Positions 18,698 to 29,063 of a DNA stretch of 64,000 nt are shown piece by piece; the first letter of the stretch is position 1; every line of letters starts with the position of its first letter. The notes beneath the pieces were generated by a model. The model did no database searches, was not told the origin of the DNA, and saw only the letters and a list, made by a program, of their open reading frames with translations. Made by a program: the position numbers and the translations under genes. This DNA comes from Rhizobium sp. Root1220 (lineage in GTDB: Bacteria > Pseudomonadota > Alphaproteobacteria > Rhizobiales > Rhizobiaceae): assembly GCF_001426265.1 (NCBI RefSeq), contig NZ_LMDG01000001.1:558115-622114 (forward strand). The letters run 5' to 3'.

Positions 18698-19630
18698 TCA
18701 GCCGAAGACGCGCTTGGGGCGGAATTCGCCCTGGCCGATTTCGCCGATGGCGACCAGTTTGCCGCGGGCCGTGGCATAGGCTTCGCTTTCGGCAACCGGG
18801 GCATCACGGCCGCGCACAAGAATGGGGTTGCCCATCTTCAGGCGGTGGGCCTGGTCGTCGTTGACGACGAGATGCGGCAGAGACGAGAGAGCTTCGCTGG
18901 TATCGATCAATAGGACATCAAGCGCGGCCAGGCGCTCGTCGATATCCTCGATTTCCTCAAGCGCAACCAGATCGGCCAAGGGGATCATGCATTCTTCGGC
19001 AAACGGCGCAACGAAGCTGCGGCGCAGACCGGAAACATGGCCGAAGCAGCCAAATTCACGGCCGAAATCGCGGGCCAGCGCGCGCACATAGGTGCCCTTA
19101 CCACACTCTACCTCGAAATGCGCGGTGCTCTCGTCCGGGCAGTCGACCAGCGTCAAGCGGAAGATCTCGACTTCGCGCGACGGGATCTCGACGGTCTCGC
19201 CTTCGCGTGCCAGATCGTAGGCGCGCTCGCCTGAAATCTTGATGGCGGAGAACTGCGGCGGTATCTGGCTTATGACACCGGTATAGCTGGGCAGGAGATC
19301 ACGGATCTGCTGTTCGGTCGGACGCTTGTCAGAGCTCTGGGTGATCTCGCCTTCGAGATCGTCGGTCGCACGCTCCTCGCCCCAGGTAACCGTGAACTCA
19401 TAGATCTTGCGGCCGTCCATGACGTAGGGGACGGTCTTGGTGGCGTCGCCAAGGGCGATCGGCAGCATGCCTGATGCCAGTGGATCGAGCGTGCCTGCAT
19501 GGCCGCACTTTTGCGCCTTGAAGAGCCACTTGATCTTGGAAACGGCTTCCGTCGAGCCAAAGTCAACAGGCTTGTCAAGGATAAGCCAGCCCGAGATCGG
19601 GCGGCCTTTGGGCTTACGTGGTTTGGACAT
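18698..19630 (-). CDS. truB: tRNA pseudouridine(55) synthase TruB
   Basis: 310 residues. The catalytic Asp49 lies in [18 protein letters not shown], and the [20 protein letters not shown] and [15 protein letters not shown] segments are TruB-specific. It makes pseudouridine 55 in the T-loop of tRNAs. The N-terminus begins after a short basic stretch (KPRKPKGRP). It starts 9 bp after the rbfA stop in the same operon. Confidence 0.97.
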   Translation of the reverse strand: MSKPRKPKGRPISGWLILDKPVDFGSTEAVSKIKWLFKAQKCGHAGTLDPLASGMLPIALGDATKTVPYVMDGRKIYEFTVTWGEERATDDLEGEITQSSDKRPTEQQIRDLLPSYTGVISQIPPQFSAIKISGERAYDLAREGETVEIPSREVEIFRLTLVDCPDESTAHFEVECGKGTYVRALARDFGREFGCFGHVSGLRRSFVAPFAEECMIPLADLVALEEIEDIDERLAALDVLLIDTSEALSSLPHLVVNDDQAHRLKMGNPILVRGRDAPVAESEAYATARGKLVAIGEIGQGEFRPKRVFG

Positions 19631-19639
19631 CAGGCTCTT

Positions 19640-20053
19640 CTATGATTGTTCTTCGGTATCGCCGCCTTCAAGGTCACGCATGACCTCGGGCGAGCGCAGC
19701 AACTCGTCGATCTTCTTGTAGTTGTCAAAGCTCGTATCGTCGCGGAAACGGACTTCCGGCATGTATTTCATCTGCCGGAGCTGCGGCCCAAGACGACCGC
19801 GAATGTATTTGGCGTGACGGTTCAGCGCCGCGATGATCGCGGCATGGTCAGCGACGCCGAGCGGCGTGACGAAAGCCGTCGCGACCTTCAGATCGGTCGA
19901 CATGCGGACTTCGGAAATCGAGATGACGGTTTTTTCGATCACGTCGTCCCGCACTTCTCCGCGCTGCAGAACCTGTGTGATCGCCGCGCGTACCTGCTCG
20001 CCGACGCGCAGCATGCGCTGCGAAGGTGCGGAGGTTGTTGGTCTTGTTGCCAT
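19640..20053 (-). CDS. rbfA: Ribosome-binding factor A
   Basis: 137 residues from the ATG at 20053, preceded by GAGGCAAAG; an in-frame ATG five codons upstream is less well placed. The core [20 protein letters not shown] and TAFVTPLG...[10 protein letters not shown]...MPEVRFRDD is the RbfA KH-type fold. RbfA binds immature 30S subunits and assists 16S 5'-end maturation. It lies between infB and truB, as in most bacteria. Confidence 0.96.
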   Translation of the reverse strand: MATRPTTSAPSQRMLRVGEQVRAAITQVLQRGEVRDDVIEKTVISISEVRMSTDLKVATAFVTPLGVADHAAIIAALNRHAKYIRGRLGPQLRQMKYMPEVRFRDDTSFDNYKKIDELLRSPEVMRDLEGGDTEEQS

Positions 20054-20074
20054 TATTCTTTGCCTCAAAAGGTT

Positions 20075-20104
20075 CGGGCGCCGGACTGGATGATCCGGCG
20101 CCCG
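20075..20104 (-). repeat. Hairpin in the infB-rbfA spacer
   Basis: Perfect 11-bp stem CGGGCGCCGGA / TCCGGCGCCCG with an 8-base loop, between the infB stop and the rbfA Shine-Dalgarno. It has no U-run directly after it, so it looks like a mRNA-stability or processing hairpin rather than a full terminator. Confidence 0.6.
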
Positions 20105-20127
20105 TCCACAATTCTAGTCTCGCACGA

Positions 20128-22836
20128 TCAGAGAGTGCGGGTGATATGCTCGACGCGGAAGCACTCGATAGTGTCGCCCGCACGGATGTCTTCGTAGTTC
20201 TCGAAGGCCATACCGCACTCCTGACCGACCGGAACTTCCGATACTTCGTCCTTGAAGCGCTTGAGCGTCTTGAGCTTGCCTTCGTGGATGACGACGTTGT
20301 CGCGCACCAGGCGGACGCCTGCACCACGCTCGACCTTGCCTTCGACGACACGGCAACCGGCAACCTTGCCTGTCTTCGTGATGTTGAACACCTCGAGGAT
20401 CTCGGCGTTGCCGAGGAAGGTTTCGCGACGTTCCGGAGAGAGCAGACCGGACATTGCCGCCTTAACATCATCGACCAAATCGTAGATGATGTTGTAGTAG
20501 CGGATCTCGATGCCTTCACGCTCTGCAGCGGACCTAGCCTGCGCATTGGCGCGGACGTTGAAGCCGATGATCGCGGCATTGGATGCCTCGGCCAGCGAGA
20601 TATCCGATTCCGTGATAGCGCCTGCACCGGAATGCACGATGCGGGCACGGACCTCGTCGGTGCCGAGCTTGTCAAGCGCGCCGGAAATGGCTTCAATCGA
20701 GCCTTGGACGTCGCCCTTGATGACCAGCGGGAATTCCTTGAAGCCCGTATCCTGCAGCTTGCTCATCATCTGTTCGAGCGAACCGCGCTGGCCGGACTGG
20801 CGGGCAGCCGCCTTGTCGCGGGCAAGCCGCTGGCGGTATTCGGAAATCTCGCGGGCGCGGCTTTCGTTCTCGACGACGGCAAACTTGTCGCCGGCTGCAG
20901 GCGTCCCTGAAAGACCCAGAACCTCTACAGGCATTGCCGGGCCTGCTTCCTTGACGTGATCGCCCTTGTCGGTGACCAGGGCGCGAACGCGGCCCCAGAC
21001 GTCGCCAGCAACGATGATCTGGCCCGGGCGCAGCGTACCGTTCTGGACGAGCACGGTGGCCACGGCACCACGGCCGCGATCGAGCTGGGCTTCGATGACC
21101 GTACCTTCCGCCGTGCGGTTCGGGTTGGCCTTGAGGTCAAGAATTTCAGCCTGCAACAGTACGGCTTCGAGAAGCTTATCAAGGTTGAGACCGGTCTTGG
21201 CGGACACTTCCACGTCGAGCACTTCACCGCCCATGGATTCGACGAAGACTTCGTGCTGCAGCAGTTGGTTGCGAACCTTCTGCGGATCAGCTTCGTGCTT
21301 GTCGACCTTGTTGATGGCAACGATGATCGGAACGCCGGCCGCCTTGGCATGGCTGATCGATTCAATCGTTTGCGGCATGACGCTGTCGTCGGCCGCAACC
21401 ACCAGGATCGCGATGTCGGTTGCCTGCGCACCACGAGCACGCATGGCCGTAAAGGCGGCGTGGCCGGGGGTATCGATGAAGGTGATCTTCTGGCCGTTCT
21501 GTTCGACCTGATAAGCACCGATATGCTGGGTGATGCCGCCAGCCTCGCCGGAGACGACGCTGGTCTTGCGGATAGCGTCGAGCAGCGACGTCTTGCCGTG
21601 GTCGACGTGACCCATGATGGTGACGACCGGCGGACGCGAAACGCGCTCGCCTTCGCCATCGGCAACGTTGAAGATGCCGAGTTCGACGTCGGATTCAGAC
21701 ACGCGCTTGACCGTGTGGCCGAACTCACCGGCGATGATTTCTGCCAGGTCGGCGTCGATGACGTCACCCGGCTTCATCATCTGGCCTTCCTTCATCAGGT
21801 ACTTGATGACGTCGACGGCGCGTTCGGACATGCGCTGCGACAGTTCCTGAATGGTGATGGTCTCAGGCAGAACAACTTCGCGAATAACCTTTTCGCGGGT
21901 TTCCTGCATCTGGCTGCGGCGGAACTTTTCCTGCCGGCGGCGCATGGCGGCCATCGAGCGCCCACGGGCAGTACCGTCGTCGTCGACGCCGGCGGTGCCG
22001 ATCGTCAGCTTGCCGCGGCGACGCTCGTCTTCGGTCTTCGGACGTGTCGTAACGGGCTTTGCAGGTTCCGGGCGGACAACGCGGCCACGAGCCGGAGCAC
22101 CGCGCGGGGCCGGGCGTTCTTCCTGCTCGTTTTCGCGACGGCGAACCCCGCCTGGCGCTGCGACAGCACCGGCAGCCGGACGGGCCGACTGATCGCCATC
22201 GGCGCGACGCACAGCCGGTGCAGCTGCCTGGACGCGCGGGGCTTCGGCCGGAGCCGATGCAACCGGTGCCGGCGGAGCGGCAGCAGCTTCGGCTGCACGG
22301 ACCGCATCCTCTGCGGAACGGCGCTTGGCTTCCTCTGCTTCGGCTGCCTGACGGACAATCTCCTCGGCGGCTCGGCGCTTCTCGTCCTCGGCGCGGCGGA
22401 CAGCGTCCTCCGCGTCGCGCACCTGCGCCATGGCAAGGGCGCGGCGGCGCGCATCCATTTCTTCCGGCGACAGATGGTTCAAGACCACCGGACGCGGACG
22501 ATCCTGCTGGCGCGGTGATTGCGATGAAGGCTGCGAGCGCTGCTGCTGGCCACCCGGCTGATGGATCCGCGGCTGCGGTGCCTGTGGCGCTCGCGCCTGA
22601 ACAGGTGCCGGCGCCGGTTCCGCTGCGCGAACTGGAGCCACCGGTGCGGCCGGGGTAATCGGACGTTCGTCTTCAGGGCGCATCGGGCGCCGCTTGCGGG
22701 TCTCGACAACGACCGCCTTGGTGCGGCCGCGACCCATATCCTGGCGCACGGTGCCCTGGCTTACGCCCGACGGCTTCAGGGTCAGAGTCTTCTTGCCTGG
22801 TCCGTTCAGTGTCTTGTCGTCATTGCTATCGGTCAT
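20128..22836 (-). CDS. infB: Translation initiation factor IF-2
   Basis: 902 residues from the ATG at 22836 (AAGGAACGGGAACGA upstream). The N-terminal third (about 60-330) is low-complexity Ala/Pro/Glu/Arg sequence with a coiled-coil-like stretch ([20 protein letters not shown]). The GTPase core begins near 400: [31 protein letters not shown] and INKVDKHEA. The C-terminal domains bind initiator tRNA. IF-2 places fMet-tRNA on the 30S subunit. The variable N-terminal region is usual for alphaproteobacteria. Confidence 0.97.
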   Translation of the reverse strand: MTDSNDDKTLNGPGKKTLTLKPSGVSQGTVRQDMGRGRTKAVVVETRKRRPMRPEDERPITPAAPVAPVRAAEPAPAPVQARAPQAPQPRIHQPGGQQQRSQPSSQSPRQQDRPRPVVLNHLSPEEMDARRRALAMAQVRDAEDAVRRAEDEKRRAAEEIVRQAAEAEEAKRRSAEDAVRAAEAAAAPPAPVASAPAEAPRVQAAAPAVRRADGDQSARPAAGAVAAPGGVRRRENEQEERPAPRGAPARGRVVRPEPAKPVTTRPKTEDERRRGKLTIGTAGVDDDGTARGRSMAAMRRRQEKFRRSQMQETREKVIREVVLPETITIQELSQRMSERAVDVIKYLMKEGQMMKPGDVIDADLAEIIAGEFGHTVKRVSESDVELGIFNVADGEGERVSRPPVVTIMGHVDHGKTSLLDAIRKTSVVSGEAGGITQHIGAYQVEQNGQKITFIDTPGHAAFTAMRARGAQATDIAILVVAADDSVMPQTIESISHAKAAGVPIIVAINKVDKHEADPQKVRNQLLQHEVFVESMGGEVLDVEVSAKTGLNLDKLLEAVLLQAEILDLKANPNRTAEGTVIEAQLDRGRGAVATVLVQNGTLRPGQIIVAGDVWGRVRALVTDKGDHVKEAGPAMPVEVLGLSGTPAAGDKFAVVENESRAREISEYRQRLARDKAAARQSGQRGSLEQMMSKLQDTGFKEFPLVIKGDVQGSIEAISGALDKLGTDEVRARIVHSGAGAITESDISLAEASNAAIIGFNVRANAQARSAAEREGIEIRYYNIIYDLVDDVKAAMSGLLSPERRETFLGNAEILEVFNITKTGKVAGCRVVEGKVERGAGVRLVRDNVVIHEGKLKTLKRFKDEVSEVPVGQECGMAFENYEDIRAGDTIECFRVEHITRTL

Positions 22837-22853
22837 TCGTTCCCGTTCCTTCG

Positions 22854-22885
22854 GACAGGGAGCGATGACGTCATCAGGCCCTGTC
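22854..22885 (-). repeat. Nested hairpin in the infB leader
   Basis: Outer arms GACAGGG and CCCTGTC (7 bp) enclose the perfect palindrome GATGACGTCATC. It ends 17 bases before the infB start codon, immediately ahead of the Shine-Dalgarno, so it could influence infB translation or be a processing site. A second small repeat, ACCGGACAAGTCCGGT, lies at 22916-22931 just after the ylxR stop. Confidence 0.55.
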
Positions 22886-22938
22886 AATCAAATAGTGTCG
22901 ATCAATGATCTTGGGACCGGACAAGTCCGGTGACCGTA

Positions 22939-23628
22939 TCATTGTTTTTGCCGGCCAGCGCCGCCCGCTGCCCGGGACTGACCGCCATTGCGGTACTGTT
23001 CGAGCATCTTTGCGCGCTTCACTACACCTTCACCCGCCTGCCCTGCAAGCACTGCAGCATGGATAAAAGCGTTCTGACCCATCAGGCCTTCCATTTCGCT
23101 CTCCGAGAAGAGGTGGTAGGAAGGTATTTCCTCCTCGGTTTCCATCCCGAGATGCCAGGCCTTGCGGGCCTGGTCGATTTTTCTCACGCCATCGGCTGCT
23201 GCGTCCGTTGCATGGAACACAGCGATGGCCGCGCCACTCCTGATCGCAGCATCCACTTTCGAGGAGCCGCTGATGAACTGCCCGGCCTTACGGGCCATGT
23301 TCATCATCTGCATCAACTGCTGTGCCAACAGCTTGTCGACGACTTCGCCGAGATCGGCCGCGACCTTAACTTCCGTCTTCAGGGCACGGGCGAAGGACTT
23401 CTTCGCCACTGCCTTGTCGACCAGCGCACGGTCGATCTTCACCCAACAGCCGCGTCCCGGAAGCTGGCGCTTCAGGTCTGCGACCACTGTCCCATCGGGA
23501 GCGGCAACGAAGCGGATCAGCTCACCCGGCGATCCGCTTTCGCGCGTCACGATGCACATGCGACCATTCACGTCATATCCTGCAAGATCGTCGTCCTCAG
23601 GAGAAACGGTAGGCTCACGCGCGGACAT
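22939..23628 (-). CDS. YlxR-YlxQ fusion RNA-binding protein (DUF448 + L7Ae-like)
   Basis: 229 residues. The first about 90 residues are DUF448/YlxR (RMCIVTRESGSPGELIRFV, GRGCWVKIDRALVDKAVAKK). Residues about 115-200 resemble an L7Ae/YlxQ fold (MMNMARKAGQFISGSSKVDAAI, AIAVFHATDAAADGVRKI). In Bacillus these are separate neighbours (ylxR, ylxQ) between nusA and infB; here they form one protein at the same site. The ATG overlaps the nusA stop as TAATG, implying translational coupling. It probably binds RNA in ribosome biogenesis or transcription, but the exact role is not known. Confidence 0.9.
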   Translation of the reverse strand: MSAREPTVSPEDDDLAGYDVNGRMCIVTRESGSPGELIRFVAAPDGTVVADLKRQLPGRGCWVKIDRALVDKAVAKKSFARALKTEVKVAADLGEVVDKLLAQQLMQMMNMARKAGQFISGSSKVDAAIRSGAAIAVFHATDAAADGVRKIDQARKAWHLGMETEEEIPSYHLFSESEMEGLMGQNAFIHAAVLAGQAGEGVVKRAKMLEQYRNGGQSRAAGGAGRQKQ

Positions 23629-25232
23629 TAAACTTCCTGCTCGGCCTCGGGAGCTTCTTCAGCTTCCGCTTCCTTCGCGAGGTCTTCCTCAGTGATCCAG
23701 CCAACCGCGAGGCGGGCCTGAACAACCATCTGTTCGGCTTCGACGCGCGACACATCGAACTTCGAGAACAGACCTTCGAACTTCTTGGTCTCGCCGTTCT
23801 TGCGTTCGCTCCAGCCCACGAGATCGTCAGCTGCGCAGCCGGCGAAGTCTTCCATCGTCTTGATGCCGTCTTCGCCAAGCGCGACCATCATCTGGGCGGT
23901 CATGCCGTCGATCTGGCGCAGGTCGTCCTCGACGCCCAGCGCCTTGCGCTTCTCATCCATTTCGGCTTCCAGCTTTTCCAGAAACTCGCGAGCGCGGGTC
24001 TGGATTTCCTGTGCCGTGTCTTCGTCGAAGCCATCGATCGACGCAATTTCGTCGAGCTCGACGTAAGCCAGTTCCTCGACAGCCGCGAAGCCTTCGGAGG
24101 CCAGAACCTGCCCGACCATTTCGTCAACGTCGAGCGAGTCCATGAACAGGTTGGTGCGTTCGTTGAATTCCTTCTGACGGCGCTCGGATTCCTCGGCTTC
24201 CGTCATGATGTCGATGTCCCAGCCGGTCAGCTGCGACGCCAGCCGAACGTTCTGACCGCGGCGACCGATGGCGAGCGACAGCTGCTCGTCCGGAACCACG
24301 ACTTCGATGCGCTCCGCGTCTTCGTCGAGAACGACCTTCGCGACTTCGGCCGGCTGCAGGGCGTTGACGACGAAGGTCGCCGGGTCCTGCGACCAGGGAA
24401 TGATGTCGATCTTTTCGCCCTGAAGCTCGCCGACAACGGCCTGAACGCGCGAACCGCGCATACCGACGCAGGCGCCGACCGGATCGATCGAGCTGTCGTT
24501 CGAGATCACCGCGATCTTGGCACGTGAACCCGGGTCACGGGCAACCGACTTCACCTGAATGATGCCGTCGTAGATTTCCGGCACTTCCATGGTGAAGAGC
24601 TTGACCATGAACTGCGGATGGGTACGCGACAGGAAAATCTGCGGACCGCGCTGTTCGCGACGAACGTCGTAGACATAGGCACGGACGCGGTCGCCATAGC
24701 GGACGTTTTCACGCGGAATCATTTCGTCGCGACGGATGATGCCTTCGCCACGGCCGAGATCGACGATGACGTTTCCGTACTCGACGCGCTTGACGGTGCC
24801 GTTGACGATTTCGCCGACGCGATCCTTGAATTCGTCAAACTGCCGGTCACGCTCAGCTTCGCGGACCTTCTGGACGATCACCTGCTTGGCGGACTGGGCA
24901 GCGATACGGCCGAAATCCATCGGCGGAAGCGGATCGGCGATGAAATCGCCAAGGGCTGCATCCGGGTTACGGTCGCGGGCCAGTTCAAGCGGAATCTGGG
25001 TCGAATAATCCTCGGCCACTTCGACAACTTCGAGCAGACGCTGAAGGCGGATTTCGCCGGTCTTCGGGTTAATGTCCGCGCGGATGTTGGATTCAGTGCC
25101 GTAGCGCGAGCGCGCGGCCTTCTGGATCGCGTCTGCCATTGCGGCAAGCACGATCTCGCGGTCGATGACCTTTTCGCGCGCCACTGCATCTGCGATCTGC
25201 AGAAGTTCGAGCCGGTTCGCACTGACTGCCAT
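23628..25232 (-). CDS. nusA: Transcription termination/antitermination factor NusA
   Basis: 534 residues. An N-terminal RNA polymerase-binding domain is followed by S1 (about 135-200: GTVKRVEYGNVIVDLGRGEG) and two KH domains (about 205-345: GACVGMRGSRVQAVVGELQG, LAIGRRGQNVRLASQL). The C-terminal half has two helix-hairpin-helix repeats (LASEGFAAVEELAYVELDEI; MVALGEDGIKTMEDFAG) and an acidic tail. NusA controls pausing, termination and rRNA antitermination. It is 60 bp after rimP and coupled to ylxR. Confidence 0.97.
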   Translation of the reverse strand: MAVSANRLELLQIADAVAREKVIDREIVLAAMADAIQKAARSRYGTESNIRADINPKTGEIRLQRLLEVVEVAEDYSTQIPLELARDRNPDAALGDFIADPLPPMDFGRIAAQSAKQVIVQKVREAERDRQFDEFKDRVGEIVNGTVKRVEYGNVIVDLGRGEGIIRRDEMIPRENVRYGDRVRAYVYDVRREQRGPQIFLSRTHPQFMVKLFTMEVPEIYDGIIQVKSVARDPGSRAKIAVISNDSSIDPVGACVGMRGSRVQAVVGELQGEKIDIIPWSQDPATFVVNALQPAEVAKVVLDEDAERIEVVVPDEQLSLAIGRRGQNVRLASQLTGWDIDIMTEAEESERRQKEFNERTNLFMDSLDVDEMVGQVLASEGFAAVEELAYVELDEIASIDGFDEDTAQEIQTRAREFLEKLEAEMDEKRKALGVEDDLRQIDGMTAQMMVALGEDGIKTMEDFAGCAADDLVGWSERKNGETKKFEGLFSKFDVSRVEAEQMVVQARLAVGWITEEDLAKEAEAEEAPEAEQEV

Positions 25233-25292
25233 GTCTTTTCTCTCCGTCTAGGCGTTCAGGGTTCCCTTCCCCGGCGCCACAAGTTGATCGGT

Positions 25293-25898
25293 TTATTCTT
25301 CGTCTTCCGCTTCGTTCTGGTTCGCGGCCTCTGCCTTCGCCAGCTTGTCAGCGCGCAGTGCATCACGGATCAGATCGTCGGTCAGAATGAGTTTCGCGTC
25401 GGCAAGCGCCGTGAACGGAATAACGATGGTCTGTTCTTCGCCCTCGGAAACCTGGTCACGCTCCAGCGTAAAGCCGTCCGTGTCGGTGGCAACGATCTTG
25501 CCACGGAAGCGCTTGCGATTGCCGACCATGATCGACGTTTCGCACTTCAGAAGATGTCCCATCCAACGCACAAAATCGGACTTGCGCACCATCGGCCGGT
25601 CGATGCCCGGCGAAGACACTTCCAGATGATACTCTTTATCTATCGGATCTTCCACATCTAGAACCGGAGAAACGGCCATCGAGACCTCCTCGCAGCCCTC
25701 GACATTCATCGTTCCGTCGTTGCGTTCGGCCATGATCTGCATGGTCGCGCCGTTCTGGTTCATCATGCGCACGCGCACCAGACGGTAGCCCAGGTCGACA
25801 AGCACAGGCTCGATAATCTCGGCAAGGCGCTGGTCAAGACCGGTCTCGGTGATCAGCCGCGGCTCATGTTCGTTGTCTACGTTCGTCGGATCCGACAA
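25293..25898 (-). CDS. rimP: Ribosome maturation factor RimP
   Basis: 201 residues from a TTG at 25898, chosen because AGGAG lies eight bases upstream and the length matches the family; the frame stays open well upstream through non-coding leader. Conserved parts are [21 protein letters not shown], the block [18 protein letters not shown] and [14 protein letters not shown]. RimP assists 30S assembly. It is the first gene of the rimP-nusA-ylxR-infB cluster. The acidic C-terminus (about 180-201) is usual in Rhizobiaceae. Confidence 0.95.
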   Translation of the reverse strand: MSDPTNVDNEHEPRLITETGLDQRLAEIIEPVLVDLGYRLVRVRMMNQNGATMQIMAERNDGTMNVEGCEEVSMAVSPVLDVEDPIDKEYHLEVSSPGIDRPMVRKSDFVRWMGHLLKCETSIMVGNRKRFRGKIVATDTDGFTLERDQVSEGEEQTIVIPFTALADAKLILTDDLIRDALRADKLAKAEAANQNEAEDEE

Positions 25899-25941
25899 GC
25901 GATACGCTCCTAGCAATGTCGTGCATTTCGGATGATCGCGG

Positions 25942-25975
25942 TAATAAAAAAGAGCGGGTCCTTGCGGCCCACTCT
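25942..25975 (-). terminator. Intrinsic terminator in the rimP leader (attenuator candidate)
   Basis: On the minus strand AGAGTGGGCC-GCAA-GGACCCGCTCT folds into a stem of about 10 bp (one wobble, one bulge) followed directly by TTTTTTATT. It lies 44 bases upstream of the rimP start. The next gene upstream is on the opposite strand, so no minus-strand gene ends here. It therefore sits inside the leader of the rimP-nusA-infB operon and is best read as a premature terminator. Confidence 0.75.
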
Positions 25976-26108
25976 TCATCAGACGATCAAGATTTGAGAG
26001 CCATATAGGCCGGTTTCCGCGAAAATGCAAGCTCTGTCGCGAACAGCCGGACGTATGGCTGAATGTGTAGCCATGATCATCATTCCGCATATATTGCATA
26101 TGGAGTGA

Positions 26109-27761
26109 ATGGATCGCGCGGGAGGAATCGTGGCGTACAGTTCTTCGACATTGGCGCCGCTCCGGCATGAAACCTATAGAACCATATGGTTCGCAAGCCT
26201 GGCCTCCAATTTTGGTGGCCTCATCCAGGCGGTCGGGGCGGCCTGGATGATGACGATCATCACCTCGTCAGGCGACATGGTGGCGCTGGTCCAAACGTCG
26301 ACGGCGCTGCCGATCATGCTGTTCTCGCTTGTCTCTGGCGCGCTTGCCGACAGTTTCGATCGTCGAAGAGTGATGCTGACGGCCCAGTGCTTCATGCTCG
26401 CCGTCTCGGCGGCGCTCAGCGTCTGTGCCTATTTCGGCCTGTTGTCGCCGTGGCTACTGCTGTGCTTCACATTCCTGCTCGGCTGCGGCACCGCGCTGAA
26501 CAACCCCTCCTGGCAGGCATCGGTGGGCGACATGGTGCCGCGCGCCGACCTGCCCGGCGCGGTGACGCTCAACAGCGTCGGCTTCAACATCACCCGCAGC
26601 GTCGGCCCCGCGCTCGGCGGTGTGATCGTGGCGGCGGCGGGCGCTGCCGCCGCCTTTGCCGTCAACACGCTGAGCTATTTCGCGTTGATCTATGCGCTGG
26701 TGCGCTGGAGGCCTGCCCTTCCCGTTTCAAGCCTGCCACGCGAAGCACTGGGAAGCGCCATCTTCGCCGGTCTGCGCTATATCTCGATGTCCCCCAACCT
26801 TCAGAAGGTGATGTTGCGCGGCCTGATTTTCGGTATCAGCGCCAGCTCGATACTCGCCCTTCTGCCGATCGTGGCACTGGAACTTGTCGGCGGCGGCCCG
26901 CTGACCTACGGCCTTATGCTCGGCGCCTTCGGTATCGGCGCGATAGGAGGAGCAGTATTGAATGCGCGCCTGCGCGAACAGTTTTCGAGCGAGACGATCG
27001 TTCGCCTTTCCTTTGCCGGATTTGCGCTCAGCGCGGCCATTGCGTCCGTCAGTCCTATGGCGGCGCTGACCTGCGTCGGATTGGTGATCTCGGGTGCCTG
27101 CTGGGTGCTGGCGCTCTCGCTTTTCAACACGATCGTGCAGCTTTCAACGCCGCGCTGGGTGGTTGGCCGGGCGCTATCGCTCTACCAGACGGTCACCTTC
27201 GGCGGCATTGCGGCCGGCAGCTGGATCTGGGGTGTGGCAGCGGATCGCTACGGCGTTGCCGATGCATTGCTCCTCTCCGCCGCAGTCATGCTCGTCGGCA
27301 TCGTCGGCGGGCTTCGCTTCTCCATGCCGGCCTTCACATCGCTCAATCTCGATCCCCTCAACCGCTTCACCGAGCCATCACTCGGGCTCGACATCACCCC
27401 GCGAAGCGGGCCGATCGTCATTCAGGTCGACTATGACATCGCAGACGACGATCTCCCCGAATTCCTGATGCTGATGGGTGACCGCCGGCGGATCCGCATC
27501 CGCGACGGCGCCAAGAACTGGGCCTTAATGCGCGACCTGGAGAAACCCGGCAGCTGGACCGAGACCTATCATACGCCCACCTGGGTCGAATACATCAGGC
27601 ACAACCAGCGCCGCACCCAGGCGGATGCCGAAAACGCCGATCGCCTTCGCGCGCTTCATCTTGGTGAGACGTCACCGCACGTACACCGCTTGATAGAGCG
27701 GCAGGCGATTCCTCCCGATGACGACGTCTTCTACAAGGCGCCCATCGATCTGCACCATTGA
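26109..27761 (+). CDS. MFS exporter with C-terminal extension (MFS_3/EntS-like)
   Basis: 550 residues. About 400 residues form the MFS core: [20 protein letters not shown], then the loop [14 protein letters not shown] after helix 2, and further hydrophobic helices to about 410. The last about 140 residues are soluble ([40 protein letters not shown]), as in the MFS_3 group that includes enterobactin exporter-like proteins. The substrate is unknown. The ATG at 26109 follows GGAG closely; a GTG at 26130 with GGGAGGA is a real alternative. Divergent from rimP. Confidence 0.88.
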   Translation: MDRAGGIVAYSSSTLAPLRHETYRTIWFASLASNFGGLIQAVGAAWMMTIITSSGDMVALVQTSTALPIMLFSLVSGALADSFDRRRVMLTAQCFMLAVSAALSVCAYFGLLSPWLLLCFTFLLGCGTALNNPSWQASVGDMVPRADLPGAVTLNSVGFNITRSVGPALGGVIVAAAGAAAAFAVNTLSYFALIYALVRWRPALPVSSLPREALGSAIFAGLRYISMSPNLQKVMLRGLIFGISASSILALLPIVALELVGGGPLTYGLMLGAFGIGAIGGAVLNARLREQFSSETIVRLSFAGFALSAAIASVSPMAALTCVGLVISGACWVLALSLFNTIVQLSTPRWVVGRALSLYQTVTFGGIAAGSWIWGVAADRYGVADALLLSAAVMLVGIVGGLRFSMPAFTSLNLDPLNRFTEPSLGLDITPRSGPIVIQVDYDIADDDLPEFLMLMGDRRRIRIRDGAKNWALMRDLEKPGSWTETYHTPTWVEYIRHNQRRTQADAENADRLRALHLGETSPHVHRLIERQAIPPDDDVFYKAPIDLHH

Positions 27762-27801
27762 GGCAAACCATTTCATTGAATGAGCCGCGTGTCGAACGAG
27801 G

Positions 27802-29055
27802 CTACTTCAGCTTGCCGATCATCGACGCCTCGGGGTAGCAGGTCGGCTTCATGCCGCTTTTCTCCTGCCACCGGCCAATGGAGCGCCGCGTCTTGTAGCC
27901 CGGCAGGCCATCGGAACCGCCGACATCGTAACCCTTGTTTTCCAATGCTTTCTGCATGGTTGCAACGTCGGACCGCAACATCTTGCCGACGTCGCCCCAC
28001 GGCCCCCGGAAGGGGCCAGACCCATAGGCAATCCGATCAGCAAGATTGCCGATGTAGAGGGCGTAGAGGTCGGAGTTGTTGTATTCCTTGATGACATAGA
28101 AATTGGGGGTTACCAAGAATTCCGGGCCGTCGCGCCCTGCCGGAACAAGCATCATGCCCGTCGCCTTCTTTTCATTCGACGTAAAAGCCTTGCCGGTCAC
28201 ACGCTCGATGCCAAGCGATGCCCAATGCGAAATTGGCTTGGCGAGATCGGGACCTTCCTGAGCACAGGACACCGTGGCGGGGATCGTCACCTCGTAACCC
28301 CAGCCGCGATCGCGTTGCCAACCCTTCTGCACAAGGAAATTGGCGATCGACGCAAGCGTGTCCGGCACCGAGGTCCAGATGTTGCGATGCCCGTCACCAT
28401 CGAAATCGACCGCATACTTTAGGTAGCTGGTCGGCATGAACTGTGGCTGGCCGAGCGCGCCGGCCGACGAGCCCTTGAAACCGGCTGGCGTCACGTCGCC
28501 GTTCTCGATGATGCGGAGCCCGGCGATCAACTCGGTCCAGAACATGTCCTTGCGGGTCGACATGAAGGCCTTGGTGGCCAGAACCTCGATCGCTGAGTTC
28601 GGGATCTTCGCCGCGCCGAAACCGGTCTCGCGTCCCCAGATCGCCATCACGATCGAGCCGGGCACGCCATATGTCTTTTCGATCTTCTTCAAGGCCGACG
28701 CATATTGCGATGCGAAGCCGCGTCCGGTCACCGCAAGCCTCTTCAGGCGATCGTCGTTGAAGTAGGGGGCCGGCGAGGAAAACTCCGCCTGCGTCTGCTT
28801 CAGCTCCTTTGGTGGCGGAAAACCAGGAGGGGCAAGATCAGTCAGGTTCCAGTTCAATTCGACACCGGCAAAGGCAGCCCGAAACACCTGTTCGGAAATA
28901 CCGTCCCTATGCGCTTCCGGCCAAAGATCGGCCTGCACCCATTTTTCGAACTGCGCTTCGACATTGGCCTTGGAAGCCGAGAGGGCCGGTAGGCATGAAA
29001 GGGTCAGCAAAGCCGCGCTCGCTACGAAAAGCCGGCCGAAATTGCGTCTGCTCAT
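27802..29055 (-). CDS. MltB-type lytic murein transglycosylase with PG-binding domain
   Basis: 417 residues with a signal peptide (about 1-27). Residues about 35-330 match the SLT_2/MltB fold; the catalytic Glu is in IMAIWGRETGFGAAKIP, and GALGQPQFMPTSYLKYAVDFD and HRNIWTSVPDTLASIANFL are further MltB motifs. A C-terminal peptidoglycan-binding domain follows (VATMQKALENKGYDVGGSDG, RRSIGRWQEKSGMKP). It cleaves glycan strands in the periplasm with formation of 1,6-anhydro-muramic ends. It ends the minus-strand group that includes recR (8 bp gap). Confidence 0.93.
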   Translation of the reverse strand: MSRRNFGRLFVASAALLTLSCLPALSASKANVEAQFEKWVQADLWPEAHRDGISEQVFRAAFAGVELNWNLTDLAPPGFPPPKELKQTQAEFSSPAPYFNDDRLKRLAVTGRGFASQYASALKKIEKTYGVPGSIVMAIWGRETGFGAAKIPNSAIEVLATKAFMSTRKDMFWTELIAGLRIIENGDVTPAGFKGSSAGALGQPQFMPTSYLKYAVDFDGDGHRNIWTSVPDTLASIANFLVQKGWQRDRGWGYEVTIPATVSCAQEGPDLAKPISHWASLGIERVTGKAFTSNEKKATGMMLVPAGRDGPEFLVTPNFYVIKEYNNSDLYALYIGNLADRIAYGSGPFRGPWGDVGKMLRSDVATMQKALENKGYDVGGSDGLPGYKTRRSIGRWQEKSGMKPTCYPEASMIGKLK

Positions 29056-29063
29056 CCTTCCCC

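Noticed and set aside
20956..22518. Plus-strand ORF of 520 codons
   Set aside because: Antisense to infB; composition mirrors the IF-2 coding strand and no family is recognisable.
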